Assembly (NCBI RefSeq): GCF_022346925.1
Contig: NZ_JAKRNJ010000003.1
Location: 124,001-188,000 of the forward strand
Source of the DNA: Microvirga sp. ACRRW
GTDB taxonomy: Bacteria; Pseudomonadota; Alphaproteobacteria; Rhizobiales; Beijerinckiaceae
DNA length: 64,000 bases
Direction: 5' to 3'
Below are positions 57,382 through 64,000 of the stretch, in pieces (the stretch's first letter is position 1; each line of letters begins with the position of its first letter). Position numbers and translations under genes: made by a program. The notes beneath the pieces were generated by a model that was not told where the DNA came from, searched no databases, and was given only the letters and a program-made list of their open reading frames with translations.

Positions 57382-59901
57382 TCATGCGCTCAGCGCCTCC
57401 GGTTGACGCATGCTGGGAACCAGCACAGGTTCGCCCCGCTCGAAACGGATAACGGCGTCGAAGGACGGTTGATCCATGGCAGAGGAAATCGTGGGTGTGA
57501 CGATGACCAGCCCGCGTCCGACCATGGAGCGGCGAAGGGCTGCCACCAGCCTGTCGGCGGCGAGACTTGGCAGGCCGTCGAGGGCCCGCTGGACCACAAG
57601 GATGCTCGGACGCCGCACGAGGCAGCGCACCAGATCGACGGCGGCGATTTCGGTCAGGCTCAGGTCGTCGCCCTGCACGTCGATGGGAAGATCGAGGCCG
57701 ATACGGGAAACCTCCCCATCGAGGCCGCGCTCGGTGAGCACACGACGGATGACGCCCTGCACGGCCTCCGGGGCGCCCGCCTGATCCGCTGCGATGCGGC
57801 CGAAGAGCAGATTGTCCTGCACGCTCGCCGCAGTGCAGAACTGCGCCTGATCGTAGAACTCGATGGCTGGCCTGAGGCTCAGCGGCAGCATGCGGGAGAA
57901 ATCGCTGCGGGCTGTGAGAATGCGCGCTTCGAGCGCCTCATTGAGCAGCCCCAAGCGATGTCGGCTCTCGTTGTAGCGCAAAGCCAGGCCGATCAGGCGC
58001 TCCTGATCGCGCCCGGGCCGCCGCAGGCCGCTCTGCCGTTCCACCAGATCCTGAAAGTAAGGACGATCGGATGCGGAGAAGAACGAGAAGCGCTCGAACA
58101 GCGGATGCCCGTCCGGGATGTCCGTGAAGATTTCCACCATGCTGGTGGCGATGGACAGGCCGATCTGGCTCAAGGTCTTGTTGAGGTCGTTCGCTTCCAG
58201 GATGGCGCGCACGAAAGGATGGGCGGAGAGTCTGTCCTGCTGGAACGTGTCGCCCACCGGCTGTCCGAACAGCAGATTCTCGCCGATCGTGGCGTAGCGG
58301 TTGTAGCGCGCGGCGTCGAAGGGATCGACGAAGCGGTCGAGGTTCTCTTCGCGCAGGGTCGCCTGTACGAAGCGCCGCGCCTCCACGATGGCTGCGGCAA
58401 TCTCGGGCTCGCGCTTGGGATCGAGCGTGCCCGACAGGCCGCGCGCATGGGTCAGTCGGTCGAGACCGGCAACGGTGATGGCATCCCAGAGACGATGCTC
58501 GCGTTCCTCGGCCGGCGCATGACAGCCATAGAGCAGGTTCTCCCGCAGGCTTCCCTCGATGAGAACCGTGTCGCCTGCGAGCGCGATGCGCTGGCTGCGC
58601 TCGAAGGGATTGGCCTCCACGAGATCGACGCCGCCATAGGTGATGCGCCCGACCGACGGATGAAGCTGGCCGCTCATGAGGGCCGCGAGCAGGCGCGGGC
58701 CTGAATCGCCGTCGCCAACGAGAGCCACGTGAGACGGGAAGGTGAGATTCAGGTTGACGCCCGTGATCCGCGCGCCGCTCGCGGTGTCATAGGCCGAGAC
58801 GCCCTGCGCCACGAGCGCGCCGTTGTCGGGCAGCGAGGCCTTGCCTTTCTTGACGTCGCGCGGCTTCAGGGCGGCAAGGGTTCTGGCCACATCGGACAGA
58901 AGCGCCCGTGCGCGCAGGGCCATGCGCTGCCATTGCACGATCTCACGCACGCCATAGGCTGCAAGCGCCGAGGCGAGGGCACAGGACGCGACCATGCCCG
59001 CCGTCAGCGGGCGCGCTTGCGCGAACCACGCGCCGAGCGCCAGCACGACGACGGGGGCCAGCATCAGCACGATGGCGGCGGTGGAATCCACGAGCGCAAG
59101 GCGGTACTCGCGCCGAGCGACCGGCCGGTGGCCTTCGATGAGGAGATTGCGCACCCGGTCCCGCTCGTAGAAGCCCGTGCCATGAGCGCGCATGGCCGGG
59201 ATGCGGTGTTCGAGACCGGCGAGAATGCCTTCGGCGACCTGGCCTTCCTTGTGCCGTGCGGTGGTGGCATCGAAGCGCAGCAGCGCGCGGCGCGCATTGA
59301 GGATAGCGCCCAAGCTCAAGACCACGGCGAGGGCGGCGCCGAGGGACCAATCCATCACGAGCACATAGGCAAAGCAGAGGCCGATCATGCCGCCAAGTTT
59401 CACCGGGACGAACAGGCTCAGGCCCAGCACGGAATTCTCGCGGGCAAGCCCGTGGGCGGCCAGCGCGGTTGCGGTCGAGAGATCGTCCTGCAGAGAGGGC
59501 GGGGCCTTGAGGATGGCGTCCAGCGCCAGGGCGCGCAGTTTCGCCAGTGCCCGCGAGCCGATGCTGACGGCGATCCCATCGAGGGGGATCAGCAGCAGCG
59601 CAATGAGAATGGGAACGAGCAGGATGCCGCCGATGGAGGCGATCACGAAGGTCTCAGGCGCAAGGGGGATGCCCGGAAACAGAACGAGCGGCTCCTGCCA
59701 GAGGCTGGCGGGTGGCGTGACGGCGATGCGCAGCAGAGTGCCTGGAGCAGCGCTTCCGCCTGCAACGGCCCGATCCACGACGGTGCGGATCAGCTCGAGG
59801 CCGACGATCAGGAGAATCCCTGCGAGAACCAGAAGCCCGAAGCCGAGGATATGACGATATGGAGAGACCTTCCAAGCCAGGCGCAACGGGTCGCGCTCCA
59901 T
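57382..59901 (-). CDS. ABC-exporter homologue with degenerate nucleotide-binding region
   Basis: An 839-residue protein. Residues of about 15-330 have the six-helix exporter membrane domain. The part after about 365 follows the ABC ATPase outline (ITGVNLNLTFPSHVALVGDGDSG, then VLIEGSLRENLLYG), but every ATPase motif is lost. Walker A reads GDGDSGPR (no lysine), the signature reads LSLTE instead of LSGGQ, Walker B reads ILVVQRAL instead of LLLDE and the H-loop histidine is missing. A stretch of about 250 residues separates the two motif halves and contains two more ENLLFG-like phrases (near 541 and 696). The frame is intact, so it is not a decayed pseudogene; a non-transport, sensory or scaffold role is possible. 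Confidence 0.82.
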   Translation of the reverse strand: MERDPLRLAWKVSPYRHILGFGLLVLAGILLIVGLELIRTVVDRAVAGGSAAPGTLLRIAVTPPASLWQEPLVLFPGIPLAPETFVIASIGGILLVPILIALLLIPLDGIAVSIGSRALAKLRALALDAILKAPPSLQDDLSTATALAAHGLARENSVLGLSLFVPVKLGGMIGLCFAYVLVMDWSLGAALAVVLSLGAILNARRALLRFDATTARHKEGQVAEGILAGLEHRIPAMRAHGTGFYERDRVRNLLIEGHRPVARREYRLALVDSTAAIVLMLAPVVVLALGAWFAQARPLTAGMVASCALASALAAYGVREIVQWQRMALRARALLSDVARTLAALKPRDVKKGKASLPDNGALVAQGVSAYDTASGARITGVNLNLTFPSHVALVGDGDSGPRLLAALMSGQLHPSVGRITYGGVDLVEANPFERSQRIALAGDTVLIEGSLRENLLYGCHAPAEEREHRLWDAITVAGLDRLTHARGLSGTLDPKREPEIAAAIVEARRFVQATLREENLDRFVDPFDAARYNRYATIGENLLFGQPVGDTFQQDRLSAHPFVRAILEANDLNKTLSQIGLSIATSMVEIFTDIPDGHPLFERFSFFSASDRPYFQDLVERQSGLRRPGRDQERLIGLALRYNESRHRLGLLNEALEARILTARSDFSRMLPLSLRPAIEFYDQAQFCTAASVQDNLLFGRIAADQAGAPEAVQGVIRRVLTERGLDGEVSRIGLDLPIDVQGDDLSLTEIAAVDLVRCLVRRPSILVVQRALDGLPSLAADRLVAALRRSMVGRGLVIVTPTISSAMDQPSFDAVIRFERGEPVLVPSMRQPEALSA

Positions 59902-60068
59902 GACATCTCCCTCGTTTGTGGTCTCATGAACCGGGTTTGGGAGTGAAACTAGCGAAGCACGGCCTCTCCGACCAGTCCAAACTCTGCAATTCGCCCCTCG
60001 CCGCCCCGGCTCTCGCCCCTATGTCACCTTTCCAGGCTATCTTTTCAGAGAGGGTGCCGGGCTCCATT

Positions 60069-60623
60069 ATGTCGTCGTCCCTGCCGGTCGATCCGGTTTT
60101 CCAGCTCATCCTCGAAGTTCCCGACAGAGCGCCGTCTCCCGCCCTGCCGAGCCGCCTGAAAGGGCTCTTCAAGCAGCTGGCCGAACCCGATCCCGCGCAT
60201 CCGGTGGAGGAGGTTGAGGACCAGATCTGGACGCTCTGGAGCGCTCACGAGGACCGGGTGGCGGAGGAGACTCTGGCGGCGGCTGTGGAGGCCATCGCAT
60301 CGGGCGAACTGCAGAAGGCCAAGCCCCTGCTCGATCACCTCGTCGCCAAGCATCCCGATTGGGCGGAAGCCTGGAACAAGCGCGCGACGCTCGCCTATAT
60401 CGAGAAGCGCGATGCGGACAGCCTGCTCGACATCGCCCAAACTTTAAGGCTGGAACCCCGCCATTTCGGCGCCATCTCCGGCTTCGGCAATGTGTGCCTG
60501 CGCAACGGCCATCTCAACGAGGCCCGCGCCGCCTTTCAGATCGCGCTCTCCATCAATCCGCATATGGACGAGCTGCGCGACATGCTGGAGAACCTGTCGC
60601 CGCATAATCTGATGCTGCATTGA
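60069..60623 (+). CDS. Tetratricopeptide-repeat protein
   Basis: A 184-residue cytoplasmic helical protein. Two to three TPR units run from about residue 85 to 165 (AKPLLDHLVAKHPDWAEAWNKRATLAYIEKRDADSLLDIAQTLRLEPRHFGAISGFGNVCLRNGHLNEARAAFQIALSINP, seen as three segments). It probably mediates protein contacts. ATG 60069 is chosen; starts up to 59916 exist but give an unstructured region. Divergent from the ABC-like gene and 19 bases before a YkvA-type gene. Confidence 0.82.
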   Translation: MSSSLPVDPVFQLILEVPDRAPSPALPSRLKGLFKQLAEPDPAHPVEEVEDQIWTLWSAHEDRVAEETLAAAVEAIASGELQKAKPLLDHLVAKHPDWAEAWNKRATLAYIEKRDADSLLDIAQTLRLEPRHFGAISGFGNVCLRNGHLNEARAAFQIALSINPHMDELRDMLENLSPHNLMLH

Positions 60624-60642
60624 ACCGATCGGGATTTGCGGA

Positions 60643-61032
60643 ATGACAAAAATCGGGTCGCGTCTGAAGGATTGGGCGCGTGCAATCAAGAAGGATGTGA
60701 TCGCGCTGTCCATCGCAGCCCGCGATCCGCGCGTTCCATGGTACGTGAAGGCGGCGGCAATCGTGATTGCCGCCTATGCGCTCAGCCCCATCGATCTCAT
60801 TCCGGATTTCATCCCCGTGCTGGGCTATCTCGACGATGTCATCATTCTGCCCTTGGCCATGGCCCTCGTGATCAAGATGATTCCAAGCCCGCTCATGGCG
60901 GAATTCCGCGAGCAGGCGCAGCACCGATCCGAACGGCCTGCCAGCCGCGCGGCAGCAGCCGTCATCGTCGCTCTCTGGATCGCGTCTGCCGGGTTTCTTC
61001 TCTGGGCGTTCTGGCCGACACCCGCTCCATAG
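60643..61032 (+). CDS. YkvA-family (DUF1232) membrane protein
   Basis: A 129-residue protein with a basic N-terminus, the DUF1232 helix pair (VKAAAIVIAAYALSPIDLIPDFIPVLGYLDDVIILPLAMALVIKMIP, in two helices) and a C-terminal membrane helix (about 103-123). The phrase ALSPIDLIPDFIPVLGYLDD is the family signature. The function is not established. It follows the TPR gene by 19 bases and likely shares its transcript. Confidence 0.9.
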   Translation: MTKIGSRLKDWARAIKKDVIALSIAARDPRVPWYVKAAAIVIAAYALSPIDLIPDFIPVLGYLDDVIILPLAMALVIKMIPSPLMAEFREQAQHRSERPASRAAAAVIVALWIASAGFLLWAFWPTPAP

Positions 61033-61097
61033 AGATGTAGACTTATGCGCGACATTCCTGCCGTTGCAGGCGCGAACGGAGCGGGTACTCTGCCCGC

Positions 61098-61595
61098 ATG
61101 TCCGATTCGTCAGCTGCTCTCCGCTCCAGCATCATCCTTCCCATCGACGGGCGGCAATCGCCCATGGCCGCCGGTATCCAGCGCGGCGTGCGGCGCCTGT
61201 TCGCCGAACTCGGTCACGTGACGCTGCCGGAATTCACGCTCGCCAATGGAAGGCGCGCCGATCTCATCGCGCTCGCGCCCGACGGTTCGCTCACCATCGT
61301 CGAGATCAAGTCGAGCGTTGCGGATTTCCGGGCCGACCGGAAATGGCCCGATTACGAAGATTTCTGCGACCGGTTCTATTTCGCGATTCCGGAGACGGTG
61401 CCCTTCGACATCCTGCCCGAGGACCGCGGGCTCATCATCGCCGATAATTTCGGCGCAGCGGTGATGCGGGAATCGTTGCATCATCCCCTCGCCGGTGCTC
61501 GCCGCAAGGCGGTGACGCTGCGCTTCGCCCATGCGGCGGCATCCGCCCTGCACGCATTAGCTGACCCGGATAGGATCGCGGACGGACGCCTGTAA
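61098..61595 (+). CDS. mmcB: MmcB-family DNA repair protein
   Basis: A 165-residue protein with a PD-(D/E)XK nuclease-like core: RRADLIALAPDGSLTIVEIKSSVADFRADRKWPDYEDFCDRFYFAI, where the Asp and the EIK triad are the expected catalytic residues. MmcB is a conserved alphaproteobacterial protein linked to mitomycin C resistance. I looked for the alphaproteobacterial LexA box (GTTC-N7-GTTC) upstream and saw none. ATG 61098 is the first in-frame ATG of good quality. Convergent with the RegA gene. Confidence 0.88.
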   Translation: MSDSSAALRSSIILPIDGRQSPMAAGIQRGVRRLFAELGHVTLPEFTLANGRRADLIALAPDGSLTIVEIKSSVADFRADRKWPDYEDFCDRFYFAIPETVPFDILPEDRGLIIADNFGAAVMRESLHHPLAGARRKAVTLRFAHAAASALHALADPDRIADGRL

Positions 61596-61598
61596 GGT

Positions 61599-62156
61599 TC
61601 AGCGCGGCGCGCGCTTGGCGAGAATTCGCTGCAGGGTGCGGCGATGCATGTTGAGGCGGCGCGCGGTTTCCGAGACGTTGCGCCCGCACAATTCGTAAAC
61701 CCGTTGAATGTGCTCCCAGCGCACGCGGTCCGCCGACATCGGGTTTTCCGGCGGCAGGGCACGCTCGCCGGGCTGCGCCATGAGCGCGGCATGGATCTCG
61801 TCCGCATCGGCGGGCTTTGCGAGATAGTCGAACGCACCCATCTTCACCGCCGTGACGGCGGTGGCGATGTTGCCGTATCCGGTAAGAATGACGCCGCGCG
61901 CATCGGGACGGCGGTTCTTCAGGCGCTCGATGACATCGAGGCCATTGCCGTCGCCGAGCCGCATGTCGATCACGGCAAAGGCAGGGGGCTCGCTGTCGAT
62001 GGCGGCGATTCCATCGGCTACGCTTTCGGCCACGCGCACCTCGTAGCCGCGGCCTTCCATGGCGCGGGCGAGACGGGTCGAGAAGGGCCGGTCGTCATCC
62101 ACGATCAAGAGGCTCTTGTCTGCCCGATCCTCGAACGCAACAGGCGCATCGGCCAT
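61599..62156 (-). CDS. regA: Redox response regulator RegA/ActR/PrrA
   Basis: A 185-residue regulator. The receiver has LLIVDDDRPF, the phosphorylated Asp64 in FAVIDMRLGDGNG, the switch threonine in ILTGYGN and the lysine in YLAKPAD. The C-terminal Fis-type helix-turn-helix WEHIQRVYELCGRNVSETARRLNMHRRTLQRIL is almost invariant across RegA/PrrA/ActR. It controls redox-dependent genes such as those for respiration, CO2 fixation and nitrogen fixation, when phosphorylated by RegB. ATG 62156 has AAGGAG 8 bases upstream. It is 59 bases downstream of the RegB gene on the same strand. Confidence 0.96.
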   Translation of the reverse strand: MADAPVAFEDRADKSLLIVDDDRPFSTRLARAMEGRGYEVRVAESVADGIAAIDSEPPAFAVIDMRLGDGNGLDVIERLKNRRPDARGVILTGYGNIATAVTAVKMGAFDYLAKPADADEIHAALMAQPGERALPPENPMSADRVRWEHIQRVYELCGRNVSETARRLNMHRRTLQRILAKRAPR

Positions 62157-62215
62157 CAGAACATCTCCTTGCATTGGGAAAAATTCCTTCCTGAAAGCAG
62201 GCCGAACGGCCTGTT

Positions 62216-63595
62216 CTAGATATGGGAATTCTTCCTCTGTTCTTTGAGAGTCCCCTTGGAATCTCCCTGCGGCGAAATTGCCGCACCCTGTTCAAACGCG
62301 CGACGAGGCCAAACGATCCGAGCAATGGCTCCGGTTGCAGGCGGAGCGGCGTTCGTAAGGGTCAATTCCGCCCCGGACCGTTCGATCAAAGTCTTGGCTA
62401 TGAAGAGTCCCAGGCCCAATCCTCCACCTTCGTCTAAATTGGCTTCCGTGCGTTCCGCCGCGCTGCGTGTCGTGACATACGGCTCGCCCACATGCAGAAG
62501 AATATCGGGCGCATATCCCGGCCCGTCATCACGGATCTCGATGAAAACCTCGTGAGGCGACCAGCCGGCCTCGATGGTGACCTGGCTCTCGGCAAAATCT
62601 GTCGCGTTGTCGACGATGTTGGTCAGGCCGTAGACCACGCCGGGATTGCGGCGACCCATGGGTTCTGGCCCTTCACCGTGAGCATTCACCCGCACGTCGT
62701 ATCCGACAGCCCTCTGAAGCTCGACGATTTCCTCCACCAGATGGCTGAGAGAGACGGTCTCCAGAAACCCTTCTTCGTCTTCCTCGCCCATGGAGGTGAG
62801 CTTGGTGAGGATCGAGCGGCAGCGATCCACCTGTTCCTGGAGAAGCCGCAGGTCGTCTCCCACGGGCCCGTCCTTCGGCATGCTATGGCCAAGCTCCTTG
62901 GACACGAGCGCGATGGTGGCGAGCGGCGTTCCGAGTTCATGGGCTGCGGCTGCGGCGAGGCCATCAAGCTGCGAGAGATGCTGCTCACGCGCCAGAACGA
63001 GTTCGGTCGCGGCGAGCGCTTGCGCGAGCTGGCGCGCTTCCTCCGCCACGCGCCAGGCATAGATGCCGGTGAACACCGTTCCGAGAAGGATCGCCGTCCA
63101 GATCCCCGATACATAGAGGAAGGGGAGACTGAAAGACTGTCCCGGAAACCAGGGCAGGGGCCTGTGCGTGAGCACGAGGCATGTGGCGCAGCCCACTGCC
63201 AGGAGGCCGAGAGCGAGCGTTCGCTCAGGCGTCAGTGCCGTCGCCGAAATCAGCACCGGTGCGAGAAACAGCATGGCGAACGGATTTTCCAATCCACCGG
63301 TCAGATACAGAAGGGCCGCAAGCTGCAGGATGTCGAAGGCGAGTAGGGCGGTCGCGGCATTGTCGCTAAGTCGGTGGCTTGCCGGGTATTGGATGCGCAG
63401 CAGAAGGTTGGTCCAGACCGATGCGGCGATGACGAGAAAGCACAGCTCGAAGGGCAGCGGGAAACCCAACCCGAAACGTACGCTCGCCACGGCCGCCGAT
63501 TGTCCGGCAACGGCCAGCCAGCGAAGCCGGACCAGGGTGTCGAGACGCAGCTGGCGGGGAGACGGTTTCAGATGATGGGCAGGAATGGCGACCAT
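62216..63595 (-). CDS. regB: Redox sensor histidine kinase RegB/ActS/PrrB
   Basis: A 459-residue membrane kinase. Six hydrophobic segments lie within residues of about 25-185, including the ubiquinone-binding heptapeptide GGLENPF (100-106). The phosphorylated histidine is His219 in AAAAHELGTPLATI. Cys259 in EQVDRCRSIL corresponds to the redox-active cysteine of R. capsulatus RegB. The HATPase domain has NIVDNATDFAE and GGGLGLGLFIAKTL. Both redox inputs are thus intact. ATG 63595 is the family-consistent start; an upstream in-frame start at 63631 adds 12 residues. It is followed by regA. Confidence 0.95.
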   Translation of the reverse strand: MVAIPAHHLKPSPRQLRLDTLVRLRWLAVAGQSAAVASVRFGLGFPLPFELCFLVIAASVWTNLLLRIQYPASHRLSDNAATALLAFDILQLAALLYLTGGLENPFAMLFLAPVLISATALTPERTLALGLLAVGCATCLVLTHRPLPWFPGQSFSLPFLYVSGIWTAILLGTVFTGIYAWRVAEEARQLAQALAATELVLAREQHLSQLDGLAAAAAHELGTPLATIALVSKELGHSMPKDGPVGDDLRLLQEQVDRCRSILTKLTSMGEEDEEGFLETVSLSHLVEEIVELQRAVGYDVRVNAHGEGPEPMGRRNPGVVYGLTNIVDNATDFAESQVTIEAGWSPHEVFIEIRDDGPGYAPDILLHVGEPYVTTRSAAERTEANLDEGGGLGLGLFIAKTLIERSGAELTLTNAAPPATGAIARIVWPRRAFEQGAAISPQGDSKGTLKEQRKNSHI

Positions 63596-63765
63596 GCACG
63601 AACAGAATAGGGCCTTCCTGCCGTTCGCCAAGCAATGTGCAGTTCAGTCCATTCGACAGTTGGGCAAAGGTTAAGAATCCTAAATCGTCATCGAAAGGAT
63701 GTTCCGGACGGGGTAGAGCGCAAGGAAAGGCGGTTATACCGATAAGCTTGTTGCAATATTCAGGG

Positions 63766-63791
63766 GGAACTTTAATCTTAAAATTACGGTT
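63766..63791 (+). promoter_or_regulatory. Candidate EcfG-type promoter before phaZ (one mismatch)
   Basis: GGAAC (63766-63770) is followed after 17 bases by GGTT (63788-63791); the consensus is GGAAC-N16/17-CGTT. Transcription would start near 63797, giving a leader of about 56 bases to the ATG at 63853. The -35 element is perfect and the -10 has a single mismatch. Confidence 0.45.
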
Positions 63792-63852
63792 GAGGATAAA
63801 GCCTACTCCACAGCATGGGAGAAATCAGGCACCCAGCCCTTGGGGACGTGTA

Positions 63853-64000
63853 ATGAATTTTTCTTATTACTGGTACGATACCGCGCATTGGCTTTTGAGT
63901 CCCGCCCGCGCAGCTTCCGATTTCACAAAACTTGTCTTCGACAATCCCGATAATCCGCTGACCAATACGCCCTACGGGCGCACTGTTTCCGCCGCCTGCG
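63853..64000 (+). CDS. phaZ: Intracellular polyhydroxyalkanoate depolymerase, N-terminal part
   Basis: The gene begins at ATG 63853 and runs off the window after 49 codons. The visible start (MNFSYYWYDTAHWLLSPARA, then FDNPDNPLTNTPYGRTVSAAC) matches the N-terminus of intracellular PHB depolymerases, which open with a YxxxH-x-hydrophobic helix and the phrase NPLxxTPxxR. The enzyme mobilises stored polyhydroxybutyrate. The catalytic lipase box lies outside the window, so the call rests on the start only. A candidate general-stress promoter precedes it. Confidence 0.75.
   Translation, partial: MNFSYYWYDTAHWLLSPARAASDFTKLVFDNPDNPLTNTPYGRTVSAAC

Noticed and set aside
61033-61097. LexA box upstream of mmcB
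   Set aside because: GAAC occurs once, but the second half-site after 7 bases reads GTAC, so GTTC-N7-GTTC is not met.
1-64000. CRISPR arrays, IS elements, prophage genes, tRNA or rRNA genes
   Set aside because: No regular spaced repeats, transposase, integrase or phage structural motifs were seen, and the gaps contain no tRNA-like cloverleaf that I could recognise.

Overview
The window is a dense, GC-rich chromosomal segment of an alphaproteobacterium, most likely of the Hyphomicrobiales (Methylobacteriaceae-like, for example Microvirga or Methylobacterium; the genus is an inference). The evidence is the ordered set lptC-lptA-lptB-rpoN-hpf-ptsN, a RegB/RegA (ActS/ActR) redox pair, an EcfG-type general-stress sigma factor, an MmcB repair protein, a phaZ start, and many small secreted proteins of the kind common in this order. 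I saw no phage, IS element, CRISPR array, rRNA or tRNA.

Layout. 1-2.6 kb: the end of an unidentified protein and a CHASE2 adenylate/guanylate cyclase. 2.7-7.6 kb (minus strand): a sulfatase, two small membrane proteins, a formylglycine-generating enzyme with both active-site cysteines, and aquaporin Z. 7.6-11.1 kb: envelope and secreted proteins and a DUF1254/DUF1214 protein. 11.5-18 kb: a NarL-type two-component system followed by a YiaW/YiaV-like membrane pair and a large MscS channel. 18.1-19.8 kb: an FG-GAP/RTX protein. 20-25.2 kb: three glycosidase genes (GH2 and two GH1-like). 25.2-29.9 kb: an iron or haem uptake cluster (binding protein, DUF2218, TonB receptor, AraC regulator). 29.9-33.3 kb: aldo/keto reductase, hexapeptide protein, HugZ-like haem enzyme, YihY membrane protein. 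33.5-35.6 kb: a PQQ-type sugar dehydrogenase fused to RTX repeats. 35.6-37.6 kb: ECF sigma factor, receiver-only regulator and a Gly/Tyr-rich secreted protein. 37.7-43.4 kb: ribonuclease D, LPS export and the sigma-54/nitrogen-PTS block. 43.5-49.3 kb: chemoreceptor, YflT-like, SIMPL, PotF-like and aminotransferase genes. 49.5-51.3 kb: FecCD/FecE uptake transporter. 51.4-57.3 kb: surface polysaccharide genes and an MBL hydrolase. 57.4-62.2 kb: an ABC-exporter-like protein that has lost its ATPase motifs, TPR, YkvA, MmcB and RegA. 62.2-64 kb: RegB and the first 49 codons of phaZ.

Cross-links read from the DNA. A motif TTCAGGG-NTTN-CCC lies in front of the two-component system genes, a small secreted protein gene and probably the DUF1254 gene, which suggests one regulon. 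A perfect EcfG-type promoter (GGAAC-N17-CGTT) precedes the Gly/Tyr-rich protein gene, and one-mismatch versions precede phaZ and the small gene ahead of the GH2 gene. An Irr-type iron control element candidate lies between the TonB receptor and AraC genes. A -24/-12 sigma-54 promoter precedes ptsN. The least expected proteins are the motif-less ABC exporter homologue and the RTX-fused sugar dehydrogenase.
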